Below, in pieces: positions 1 through 8,798 of a stretch of DNA of 64,000 nt. The notes under the pieces are model-generated. The model was not told where the DNA came from. It made no database searches and saw only the letters and a program-made list of their open reading frames with translations. The number at the start of each line of letters is the position of its first letter. The stretch's first letter is position 1. The stretch is from Haloplanus sp. GDY1 (GTDB lineage Archaea > Halobacteriota > Halobacteria > Halobacteriales > Haloferacaceae): positions 2,143,998-2,207,997 of the forward strand of contig NZ_CP098514.1 of the NCBI RefSeq assembly GCF_023703775.1, given 5' to 3'. A program made the position numbers and the translations under genes.

Positions 1-7
1 GACTGAC

Positions 8-1000
8 ATGACCACGGACACACAGAACCTGACGCTGGTACAGGCGGTACGGGACGGTCTGGAGACCGAGATGCACCGCGACGAGGACGTGATCGTCCTC
101 GGGGAGGACGTGGGCAAGAACGGCGGCGTCTTCCGCGCGACCGAGGGGCTCTACGAGGCGTTCGGCGAGGACCGCGTGATCGACACGCCGCTGGCGGAGT
201 CGGGCATCGTCGGCACCTCCATCGGCATGGCCGCCTACGGCCTCCGGCCCGTGCCCGAGATCCAGTTCATGGGCTTCATCTACCCCGCCTTCGACCAGAT
301 CGTCAGCCACGCGGCCCGCATCCGCTCCCGGAGTCGCGGGCGCTTCACCTGTCCGATGGTGGTCCGGGCGCCCTACGGCGGCGGCATCCGCGCGCCGGAA
401 CACCACTCGGAGTCGAAGGAGGCCTTCTTCGTCCACGAACCGGGACTGAAGGTGGTGGTGCCGTCGACGCCGGCCGACACGAAGGGGCTGCTCGCGTCGG
501 CCATCCGCGATCCCGACCCGGTGATCTTCCTCGAACCGAAGCTGATCTACCGCGCCTTCCGCGAGGACGTGCCCGAGGGCGACCACACGGTCCCGCTGGG
601 CGAGGCCGCGGTCCGGCGCGAGGGGAGCGACGTGTCGGTGTTCACGTGGGGGGCGATGACCAGACCGACCATGGAGGCCGCGGAGACGCTCGCTTCGGAG
701 GGCGTCGAGTGCGAGGTGGTCGACCTGCGGACGCTCTCGCCGCTGGACCGCGAAGCGATCGTCGAGTCCTTCGAGAAGACGGGGCGGGCCGCGGTGGTCC
801 ACGAGGCGCCGAAGACGGGCGGGTTGGGCGGGGAGATCACCGCCATCCTCCAGGAGGAGGCGCTGCTCTACCAGGAGGCGCCGGTCGAGCGGATCACGGG
901 CTTCGACACGCCCGTGCCGCTGTACGCCCTGGAGGACTACTACCTCCCCTCGCCGACGCGGATCGAGGAGGGGCTCCGGGAGGTCGTCGACTTCCCATGA
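8..1000 (+). CDS. pdhB: 2-oxoacid (pyruvate-type) dehydrogenase E1 component, beta subunit
   Basis: Beta half of the thiamine-diphosphate-dependent E1 enzyme that decarboxylates a 2-oxoacid and hands the acyl group to lipoyl-E2. The 330-residue length is normal. The N-terminal pyrimidine-binding domain carries LGEDVGKNGGVF near residue 31 and the EHHSE segment near 131; the C-terminal transketolase-type domain has DLRTLSPLD near 240. The next gene, E2, starts inside its stop codon region (ATGA, 4-base overlap), so the two are translationally coupled. The alpha subunit would be expected just upstream, outside the window. Substrate (pyruvate or branched-chain 2-oxoacid) cannot be settled from sequence; genuine flux through such complexes in haloarchaea is debated because they also use ferredoxin oxidoreductases. 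Confidence 0.93.
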   Translation: MTTDTQNLTLVQAVRDGLETEMHRDEDVIVLGEDVGKNGGVFRATEGLYEAFGEDRVIDTPLAESGIVGTSIGMAAYGLRPVPEIQFMGFIYPAFDQIVSHAARIRSRSRGRFTCPMVVRAPYGGGIRAPEHHSESKEAFFVHEPGLKVVVPSTPADTKGLLASAIRDPDPVIFLEPKLIYRAFREDVPEGDHTVPLGEAAVRREGSDVSVFTWGAMTRPTMEAAETLASEGVECEVVDLRTLSPLDREAIVESFEKTGRAAVVHEAPKTGGLGGEITAILQEEALLYQEAPVERITGFDTPVPLYALEDYYLPSPTRIEEGLREVVDFP

Positions 1001-2460
1001 CCGTCGAGACGTTCAAACTCCCCGACGTCGGCGAGGGGGTCGCGGAAGGCGAACTCGTCCGCTGGCTGGTCGAACCGGGCGAGCGGATCGAGGAGGACCA
1101 GCCGCTCGCGGAGGTGGAGACGGACAAGGCCGTCGTCGACCTCCCCTCACCGTACGCGGGGACGGTGACGGAACTCCACGCCGAGGAAGGGGAGATGGTG
1201 CCCGTCGGGAGCGTCATCGTCTCCGTCGAGGTGGAGGGAGAGGCGAGCGAGGGGTCGGCAGCCGAGAGCGGGACGGCGAGCGAGGGGTCGGCGACCGACG
1301 ACGGGACGGCGGGGCGCGTCTTCGCGCCGCCGACCGTCCGCCGGCTGGCGCGCGAACTCGGCGTGGCCCTCGGGCGCGTCGAGGGGTCGGGCGCCGGCGG
1401 CCGGATCACCGGGGCGGACGTGCGCGCGGCGGCCGAGGGCTCGGCCGACGAGGAGGCGACCGGCGGGGACGCCGGCGAGGCGGCGGCCGAGGCGGCGACC
1501 GAGACGGCCGACGCGAGCGAGGAGCCGTCCCGCGGGGCGGCGGGGGTCGGCCGGGCGGGCGGCCGGGAGCGCGCGGACCGCGACCGGACCCTCGCGACGC
1601 CCGCGACCCGGCGCCTCGCGGACGAACTCGGCGTGGCCCTCGACGCGGTGCCGACGGATCGGGAGCGCGACGGCGTCGCCTTCGTCACGGCCGCGATGGT
1701 TCGGGAGTTCGCGGCGGGGGAGTCCCGCTCCGACGACCGGGCGGCGGCCGACGAACCACGGCCCGGCGACCGCATCCCCTACCGCGGGATCAGGCGCTCC
1801 ATCGGCGAGCAGATGGAGCGCTCGAAGTACACGGCGCCCCACGTCACCCACACGGACGAGGTGGACGTGACGGCGCTGGTGGAGACGAAGGCCGACCTCG
1901 AACCCTACGCCGCGGAGTCGGGGGTCGACCTCACCTACCTCCCGTTCGTGATGCGCGCGGTCGCGCGGGCACTCGCCGAGTTCCCGCGAGTCAACGCCGA
2001 ACTCGACGCGGAAGCCGAGGAGATCGTCTGCCACGACGCGTACAACCTGGGCGTGGCGACGGCGACGGACGCCGGCCTGATGGTGCCGGTCGTCGAGGAC
2101 GTGGACGAGAAGGGGCTCCTCGACCTCGCCGCGGAGACGGCACGGAAGGTGTCACGGGCCCGCGACCGGAGCATCGCTCGCGAGGAGATGCAGGGCGGCA
2201 CGTTCACCATCACGAACGTCGGGGTGATCGGCGGGGAGTACGCCACGCCCATCGTCAACTACCCCGAGGTGGCGATCCTGGCGCTGGGAGCGATCAAGCA
2301 GCGCCCCCGCGTCGTCGACGGCGAGGTGGTGCCGCGTCACACCCTGCCGCTGTCGCTGTCGGTCGATCACCGCGTCGTCGACGGCGCGGTGGCCGCCCGC
2401 TTCACCAACCGGGTGATGGAGTTGCTGGCCAGTCCCGCCCGACTTCTGGTTGAATACTGA
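997..2460 (+). CDS. pdhC: 2-oxoacid dehydrogenase E2 component (dihydrolipoamide acyltransferase)
   Basis: 487-residue acyltransferase core of the same complex. In order: one lipoyl domain (residues about 1-80, lipoylated Lys44 in EVETDKAV), an acidic Ser/Gly/Glu linker, a peripheral-subunit-binding domain (about 108-145, with GSGAGGRIT), a second similar segment (about 198-240, TPATRRLADELGVAL) that has lost the GxGGRI loop, and the catalytic domain (about 255-487) with the active-site DHRVVDG near the C-terminus. The ATG at 997 overlaps the E1-beta stop by 4 bases. No E3 follows directly; the only dihydrolipoyl dehydrogenase in view lies about 16 kb downstream. The upstream in-frame extension of the open frame is just the shifted reading of E1-beta and is discarded. 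Confidence 0.93.
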   Translation: MTVETFKLPDVGEGVAEGELVRWLVEPGERIEEDQPLAEVETDKAVVDLPSPYAGTVTELHAEEGEMVPVGSVIVSVEVEGEASEGSAAESGTASEGSATDDGTAGRVFAPPTVRRLARELGVALGRVEGSGAGGRITGADVRAAAEGSADEEATGGDAGEAAAEAATETADASEEPSRGAAGVGRAGGRERADRDRTLATPATRRLADELGVALDAVPTDRERDGVAFVTAAMVREFAAGESRSDDRAAADEPRPGDRIPYRGIRRSIGEQMERSKYTAPHVTHTDEVDVTALVETKADLEPYAAESGVDLTYLPFVMRAVARALAEFPRVNAELDAEAEEIVCHDAYNLGVATATDAGLMVPVVEDVDEKGLLDLAAETARKVSRARDRSIAREEMQGGTFTITNVGVIGGEYATPIVNYPEVAILALGAIKQRPRVVDGEVVPRHTLPLSLSVDHRVVDGAVAARFTNRVMELLASPARLLVEY

Positions 2461-2467
2461 AGGCGGT

Positions 2468-2476
2468 CATTTATCC
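2468..2476 (+). promoter_or_regulatory. TATA-like box of the threonine ammonia-lyase gene
   Basis: CATTTATCC is centred 28 bases before the ATG at 2500, and no Shine-Dalgarno sequence precedes that ATG. This is the arrangement expected for a leaderless haloarchaeal transcript and it decides the start codon against the TTG two codons earlier. It lies directly after the E2 stop, so ilvA probably has its own promoter. Confidence 0.6.
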
Positions 2477-2499
2477 CCACAGTCCGTGAGTGGTTGTTC

Positions 2500-3723
2500 A
2501 TGACAGAGACAGTCACGCTCGCGGACATCGAGGCCGCGCGGGAGCGGTTCGACGACCCCGCCATCGTGAGACGGACGCCCATCGAGACGAACCGCTCGCT
2601 CTCCGAGATGTCGGGCGCCGACGTGAACCTGAAGATGGAACACCTCCAGCGGACGGGGTCGTTCAAGACCCGCGGCGCGTACAACAAGCTGAAAGGGGAG
2701 GCCGAGAAGGGAAGCGACGAGCACGTCATCGCGGCGAGCGCCGGCAACCACGCACAGGGGGTGGCGCTGGCGGCGACGACGGTGGGGATGGAGTCGACCA
2801 TCGTCATGCCGGAGAACGCGCCGCAGGCGAAGGTGGACGCGACCCGGAGTTACGGGGCGACGGTGGAACTCCACGGCGCCACCTTCGGGGAGGCGATGTC
2901 CTACGCGCAGGCGACGGCCGAGGAGCCGGGCTACCTGTTCGTCCACGCGTACGACGACCCTGCCATCGTCGCCGGACAGGGGACGCTGGGGCTGGAGATC
3001 TACGAGCAGGTGCCGGACGTCGATACCGTGATCGTTCCCATCGGCGGCGGCGGCCTGATCGGCGGGATCAGCACGGCACTGAAGGCACTGGACGACGACG
3101 TGCGGGTGATCGGGGTGCAGGCGGATCTGGCGGCGACGGTGCCCGACAGCCTCAAGAAGGGGATCCCGATCGACGAGGAGTCGCCGAAGACCATCGCGGA
3201 CGGCATCGCCACGGGGAGCATCTCGGAACTGACCCTCGGCCTGATCGAGGAGCACGTCGACGAGGTGGTGACGGTGAGCGACGACGAAATCGCGCGGAGC
3301 ATCCTCGTGGTGCTGGAGCGCGCCAAGCAGTTGATCGAGGGGGCGGGCGCCGCCTCGGTGGCGGCGCTGTTGAGCGACGAGGTGGACGTCGAGGGGGAGA
3401 CGGTCGTCCCCCTGCTCTGTGGCGGCAACATCGACATGTCGATGCTCCAGACGGTGTTGACCCACGCCCTGACCGACCGCAGTCAACTGCTCCGCCTGCG
3501 GATCCGCATCCGCGACCAGCCCGGCGAGATGGGCCGCATCTCGAGCATCATCGGCGAGAAGGGGGCGAACATCCGGACGGTGCGTCACGACCGGGCGGTC
3601 GGGGACCTGGAGGTGGGCGACGCCTACCTCGTCTTCCAGGTGGTCACGAGCGGCGAGGGCCACGCCGAGAACGTGGTGAGCGCGATCGAGGACGCGGGCT
3701 ACGAGGTCGAGCGCGTGAACTGA
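2500..3723 (+). CDS. ilvA: Threonine ammonia-lyase (threonine dehydratase) with C-terminal ACT domain
   Basis: PLP enzyme converting threonine to 2-oxobutanoate and ammonia, the entry to isoleucine synthesis or threonine degradation. 407 residues: fold-type II PLP domain (about 1-325) with the Schiff-base lysine Lys56 in GSFKTRG, the phosphate-binding GGGGLIGG loop near 180, and one ACT domain (about 330-407) beginning LLRLRIRIRDQPGEMG. A single ACT domain is typical of the short IlvA/TdcB-like type rather than the double ACT-like domain of E. coli IlvA; it implies allosteric control by an amino acid. Serine can be a side substrate. Confidence 0.92.
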   Translation: MTETVTLADIEAARERFDDPAIVRRTPIETNRSLSEMSGADVNLKMEHLQRTGSFKTRGAYNKLKGEAEKGSDEHVIAASAGNHAQGVALAATTVGMESTIVMPENAPQAKVDATRSYGATVELHGATFGEAMSYAQATAEEPGYLFVHAYDDPAIVAGQGTLGLEIYEQVPDVDTVIVPIGGGGLIGGISTALKALDDDVRVIGVQADLAATVPDSLKKGIPIDEESPKTIADGIATGSISELTLGLIEEHVDEVVTVSDDEIARSILVVLERAKQLIEGAGAASVAALLSDEVDVEGETVVPLLCGGNIDMSMLQTVLTHALTDRSQLLRLRIRIRDQPGEMGRISSIIGEKGANIRTVRHDRAVGDLEVGDAYLVFQVVTSGEGHAENVVSAIEDAGYEVERVN

Positions 3724-3852
3724 GCCGGGGAGAACGGAACGTTCGGGATCGAAGAGGGCGAAGCATCCCGACATCGAGAATATATATGCGTGAATACACT
3801 ACGTTCGTCCAGAATTTGCCCACAAATAGCAAATTCCAATCGTTGAGGAAGG

Positions 3853-3872
3853 CGTACTTAAACAACCGTACG
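3853..3872 (+). promoter_or_regulatory. Probable promoter of the amine-transporter operon, flanked by an inverted repeat
   Basis: A TTAAA element at 3858-3862 is the best TATA-like box in the 255-base gap before the binding-protein gene, which is AT-rich between about 3775 and 3870. It is bracketed exactly by CGTAC (3853-3857) and GTACG (3868-3872), a perfect 5-bp inverted repeat whose position over the box would suit a repressor. Predicted transcription start is about 3885, leaving a leader of roughly 95 bases. A second AT-rich run, AATATATATG at 3779-3788, is an alternative. Inference only. Confidence 0.4.
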
Positions 3873-3978
3873 TAGCCGGCGCAATGGTGATGTGTGACAC
3901 TCTTGCAGTCTGTACCGTGACGTGAGGCGGTGACGAACCCGCGGCGACGCGCCGCGCCCGCCCACGACCAACCAGAGT

Positions 3979-5211
3979 ATGACACAAGATCACGAGCTCA
4001 CTCGGCGACGATACCTGCAGGCAGCGACCGTCGGAGCGGGGATGGCCGGAGCGGCCGGCTGTCTCGGCGGTGGCGGCGGTGGCGGTAGCGAGGGGAACAG
4101 CTGGCGGACACAGGAGCTGGCGACGGTTCCGGCCGAACCGGACGGCGCCCTCTACGAACCCAGCGAGGAGGACGAGACGGGCGAGACCATCAACCACCTC
4201 ACGTGGACGGGGTACGACGCGTCGAACGTCCAGGACCCGTTTCGGGAGCAGTTCGACTGTCAGACCCAACTGGACCTGTTCACGTCGAACCCGAAGGCGT
4301 TCAACCGGCTGGAGTCCGGCGAGTGGCAGCAGTTCCACCAGGCCACCTTCGACATGGCGTGGATTCCGCGCCTGGCGGAGGCGGAACTGATCCGCCCCAT
4401 CGACTACGAGGAGTGGAAGCCCTACACCTTCGACCAGTACATCGACCTGTTCAAGAAGGAGAACGGGTACAAGTACGCCTTCGTCAACGAGGACGACTAC
4501 TCGTTCGACATCGACGGCACGATGTACGGCGCCCCCCAGCGGTTCGGGTGGGCCTCCTTCGTCGTGAACACGGACGAGGTTCCGGAGGACGCCTACAGTA
4601 GCTACGACGCGGCGTGGTCCGACGAATTCGAGGTGGGCGTCTACGACCTGATGTTCTGGGGCATCCAGATCATCATGCTGCGGGAGGGCATCGACCCGTT
4701 CAAGGAGCACACCGAGGCGGAGGTCGAACAGGTCAAGCAGGCGACGTTCGAACTGTTCGACAACGCGAAGACGCTCCTCCCCGACTTCGCGTCGATGAAC
4801 CAGGCGATGAAGTCCGGCGAGATCGACATCGGCTTCATCTCGGGCAACTGGATCAACGGCACCCTCCGCCGCGGCGGCAACATGCAGTTCGAGGCGGTCG
4901 TCCCCGAGGAGGGAAGCGTCATCTGGGTCGAGACGACGGCCTTCGTCAAGGGCGACCAGCCGACCGTCTCGGACAACTATCTGGCGTACATGCAGCGCGG
5001 CGAGAACGCGCTGAAGCTCTCGTGGCCCACCTCCGGCGGGACGAACGTCGTCCCCCACCAGACGGCCTGGGAGAACTACAACGACCGACAGCGGCGGGTG
5101 CTTCGGGTCGACGAGGTGCGCGACATCATCGACCGCTCGGTGTTCTACACGGGCATTCCGGATCTGGAGAAGTTCGAGCCGATCTGGCGGCAGGCGAAAA
5201 GCAGGATCTGA
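3979..5211 (+). CDS. ABC transporter substrate-binding lipoprotein, PotD/PotF (polyamine)-like
   Basis: Extracellular receptor of the importer encoded by the next three genes. The N-terminus is a Tat lipoprotein signal: twin arginines R9-R10 in TRRRYLQAA, a hydrophobic stretch and a lipobox ending at Cys28 (AAGCLGGGGGGG), followed by a Gly/Ser tether. The 410-residue mature protein resembles extracellular solute-binding family 1 proteins of the spermidine/putrescine group (long alternating Trp/Tyr-rich segments such as WKPYTFDQYIDLFKK and FAVVNEDDY-like runs). Only 24 bases separate it from the ATPase gene. Ligand is inferred from the transporter family and the amine-type enzymes nearby; a different small organic cation is possible. 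Confidence 0.8.
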   Translation: MTQDHELTRRRYLQAATVGAGMAGAAGCLGGGGGGGSEGNSWRTQELATVPAEPDGALYEPSEEDETGETINHLTWTGYDASNVQDPFREQFDCQTQLDLFTSNPKAFNRLESGEWQQFHQATFDMAWIPRLAEAELIRPIDYEEWKPYTFDQYIDLFKKENGYKYAFVNEDDYSFDIDGTMYGAPQRFGWASFVVNTDEVPEDAYSSYDAAWSDEFEVGVYDLMFWGIQIIMLREGIDPFKEHTEAEVEQVKQATFELFDNAKTLLPDFASMNQAMKSGEIDIGFISGNWINGTLRRGGNMQFEAVVPEEGSVIWVETTAFVKGDQPTVSDNYLAYMQRGENALKLSWPTSGGTNVVPHQTAWENYNDRQRRVLRVDEVRDIIDRSVFYTGIPDLEKFEPIWRQAKSRI

Positions 5212-5235
5212 GGCTGCGGGACGCGGCGAACATCA

Positions 5236-6293
<1,058 letters not shown>

Positions 6294-6297
<4 letters not shown>

Positions 6298-7232
6298 TGT
6301 CCACGATAGAGACCCTCCGGAGCCGAGTCGGGGCGGCCACGCGGAGTGACAACCCGCTCCTGACGCTCCTGCGCCCGCCGTACGTGCTCCTGCTCCCGCT
6401 GTCGATCCTGCTGCTGGTCATGTTCGTCGGGCCGCTGCTGGCCATCGTCGTCTTCTCGGTGCAGCCGGACAACTCCATCTCGCTGAATCCCGCGGTGTGG
6501 ACGTTCGAACATTACGCCGAGATCGTCGGCGGCATGGTCAGCGGCGAGGGCGTCTACGGCGACGTCCTCGTCAATACCGCGGCCGTCAGCGCGGTGACCA
6601 CGGGCGTGACGCTCGTGTTCTCCTACCCGGCGGCGTACGCGCTGGCCCGGAAGATCGAGCGGTACAAGACCGTCTTCCTGCTCGTCCTGATCATCCCGCT
6701 GTTCACCAGCGTCAACATCCGCGTGTTCGGGTGGGCGCTCTTTCTCGTCAGCAACGGCGTCCTCGACAGCATCGTGAGCCTGTTCGGCGTGTCCAGTTAC
6801 CCGACGATGATGTACCAGCGGTGGACGATCATCCTCGGGACGACGTACGTCTACATGCCGTTCATGCTCTTCCCGATCTACCTGTCGCTGCTCTCCATCG
6901 ACGACGAGACGATCGCGGCCGCCCGCGACCTCGGCGCCGGCCGCCTGACGCTCTTCCGGCGGATCGTCCTACCCCTGAGCAAGCCGGGCGTCATCATCGG
7001 CTCGCTGTTCGTGTTCATCCTGAGCCTGGGCGCGGACGTGGAGGCACAGATCCTCGGCGGCGGCTCCATCTTCACCATGGCGAGCAACATCAACTACTCG
7101 TTCGGGTACAGCCAGAACTGGCCGCTCGGCTCCGCACAGGCCGTCGGCCTGCTCATCATCACGCTCATCGCCGGGGTCATCATCCTCCGGACGATCGACC
7201 TGCGGGAGATCGCCTCGCGGGGTGACGCATGA
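6294..7232 (+). CDS. potB: ABC transporter permease, PotB-like
   Basis: First membrane subunit of the amine-type importer, 312 residues. A soluble N-terminus of about 28 residues precedes a first strong membrane helix (YVLLLPLSILLLVMFVGPLL), then about five more. The ATPase-coupling EAA-like loop AARDLGAGRLTLFRRIVLP lies near residue 205. ATGATG at 6294-6299 overlaps the ATPase stop codon, giving two adjacent Met codons; either could initiate. The last codons overlap the next permease (ATGA at 7229). Confidence 0.88.
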
Positions 7233-8038
7233 GCGTCGAGTCCCGGAGCCTGACCGACCGCCTCGGCGCCGGCGTGTGGTACGGCTACGTGGCGCTGGTC
7301 GCGCTCTTCTTCCTGACGCCGCTGTTCTCGCTCGTGATCGCCTCCTTCTACGACGGGCGCTTTTTCTCCATCGTCGACTACGAGTTCTCCGTGGAGTGGT
7401 ACCGGGCGGCCCTCCAGTCGGGGAGCATCCGCTCGGCGTTCATGAACACGGTGCGCATCTCGGTCCCGGTGACGATCCTCAGCACGATCATCGGCACCGG
7501 CGGCGCCATCGCGTACACGCGCTACGAGTTCCCGTACCAGGAGCGGTTCAAGCTGCTCGCCCTGCTGCCCATCTTCTTCCCCCTGATCCTGCTGGGACTG
7601 GGGATGTCGATGTGGACGAGCGTGATCGGCCTGGGCTACGGCATCGTCCCGTCGATCATCGGCGAACTCGTCTGGATCTCGCCCATCGTGATGTTCGTGG
7701 TGTCGATCACCGCCCTCGGCGTCGATCCGAACGTCGAGGAGGCGGCACGCGACCTCGGCGCGGACACGCTCACCATGTACCGGAAGGTGACGCTCCCGCT
7801 GATCTGGGACGGCGTCGTCTCCGGCGCCATCTTCGCGTTCGTGCTGTCGTGGAACAACTACTACATCGTCTCCTATCTCTCGGGCGCACAGAGCACGATC
7901 ACCACCTGGATCCACGGACGGATGACGCAGGGGTTCACGCCCGTCGTGCCCGCCGTCGCGTCGCTGATCTTCTACGTCTCGATCCTGCTCGTCGTCGTCG
8001 CGTTCGTGATCGAGTTCCGCGAGGAGTCGAGCGGGTAG
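7229..8038 (+). CDS. potC: ABC transporter permease, PotC-like
   Basis: Second membrane subunit, 269 residues, six predicted helices starting at WYGYVALVALFFLTPLFSL. EAA-like loop EEAARDLGADTLTMYRKVTLP near residue 170 pairs with the ATPase. Overlaps the upstream permease by 4 bases. The four transporter genes 3979-8038 form a tight operon. Confidence 0.88.
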   Translation: MSVESRSLTDRLGAGVWYGYVALVALFFLTPLFSLVIASFYDGRFFSIVDYEFSVEWYRAALQSGSIRSAFMNTVRISVPVTILSTIIGTGGAIAYTRYEFPYQERFKLLALLPIFFPLILLGLGMSMWTSVIGLGYGIVPSIIGELVWISPIVMFVVSITALGVDPNVEEAARDLGADTLTMYRKVTLPLIWDGVVSGAIFAFVLSWNNYYIVSYLSGAQSTITTWIHGRMTQGFTPVVPAVASLIFYVSILLVVVAFVIEFREESSG

Positions 8039-8061
8039 CGACGCCACGCGCTACGGAACCC

Positions 8062-8101
8062 GTAAATATGTGGGTACCCAAATGAGTGGAGCGACAGGAG
8101 G
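8062..8101 (+). promoter_or_regulatory. Promoter and ribosome binding site of the HTH regulator gene
   Basis: TAAATATG at 8063-8070 is a good TATA-like box just after the permease stop; predicted transcription starts near 8092. A clear Shine-Dalgarno AGGAGG (8096-8101) sits four bases before the ATG at 8106. Together these favour 8106 as the start: the upstream in-frame GTG (8070) and ATG (8082) would fall in or before the promoter. A leadered start is unusual among the genes here. Confidence 0.55.
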
Positions 8102-8105
8102 ATCG

Positions 8106-8798
8106 ATGCTCGAGTACACGTTCCGAATCAGACACGACGGCTGTTGGACCGAGACGGTCCACGAGGAGTTCCCCGACGTCGCCGCGACGATCATCTACTC
8201 GTATCGCCTGACTGGGACGAGCATCACGATGATCGAGGCGACGAACGTGCCCGAAGCGCGGGTCGAGGAGCTGGTGACGTGGCTCGGCTCCCACGAGGTC
8301 ATGACGACCGCCCAGCTGGTCAGTTACCACGACGCCCGCCAGACGGCGTTCATCAGCCTCGAGGGCGACTACCGCACCGACACGGAGCCGGTGTTGAACG
8401 TCCTCCTGCGGAACAACTGCTTCCCGACCATCCCGGCGACGGTGTCGAACGGCCGGGAACACTGGAGCGTCCTCGCCTCGACGCACGCGGAGGTGAGCCG
8501 GACCCACGAGGAACTCCGCGACATCGGCTCGGTGGAGGTGGACGCTCTCCGCCAGCCGAACCTCGGCCGCCTGCTCACGGGGCTGACGGAGATCAAACAG
8601 GCGGTACAGGACCTCTCCCCGCGGCAGATGGAGGTGCTCTCGCGGGCCATCGACGAGGGGTACTACGAGTCGCCGCGGGGCTGCAACATCGAGGAACTGG
8701 CCGAGATGGACGACGCGAACACGTCGACGGTCGGCGAACACCTCCGGCGGTCGGAGGCGAAGATCCTCGAAGCCGTGGGGTCGATGCTGGACGGCTAG
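8106..8798 (+). CDS. Bacterio-opsin-activator-like HTH transcriptional regulator
   Basis: 230-residue DNA-binding protein of the haloarchaeal Bat/HTH_10 type. The C-terminal 60 residues (LSPRQMEVLSRAIDEGYYE ... IEELAEMDDANTSTVGEHLRR) are the classical HTH_10 domain, where LSPRQ begins the first helix and STVGEHLRRSE is the recognition part. The N-terminal 165 residues are a mixed alpha/beta domain that in this family is thought to sense ligands, but carries no PAS or GAF motif I can name. Position between the transporter operon and the ligase gene suggests it regulates this cluster. It ends tail-to-tail with the next gene, sharing the tetranucleotide CTAG (8795-8798). Confidence 0.78.
   Translation: MLEYTFRIRHDGCWTETVHEEFPDVAATIIYSYRLTGTSITMIEATNVPEARVEELVTWLGSHEVMTTAQLVSYHDARQTAFISLEGDYRTDTEPVLNVLLRNNCFPTIPATVSNGREHWSVLASTHAEVSRTHEELRDIGSVEVDALRQPNLGRLLTGLTEIKQAVQDLSPRQMEVLSRAIDEGYYESPRGCNIEELAEMDDANTSTVGEHLRRSEAKILEAVGSMLDG

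Noticed and set aside
3775-3880. Small gene in the AT-rich gap before the amine transporter
   Set aside because: Open frames there are continuations of the shifted ilvA frame with no conserved sequence; the base composition fits a promoter region.
8070-8105. Earlier GTG and ATG starts for the HTH regulator
   Set aside because: They lie in or next to the TATA-like box, while the ATG at 8106 follows a good Shine-Dalgarno sequence.
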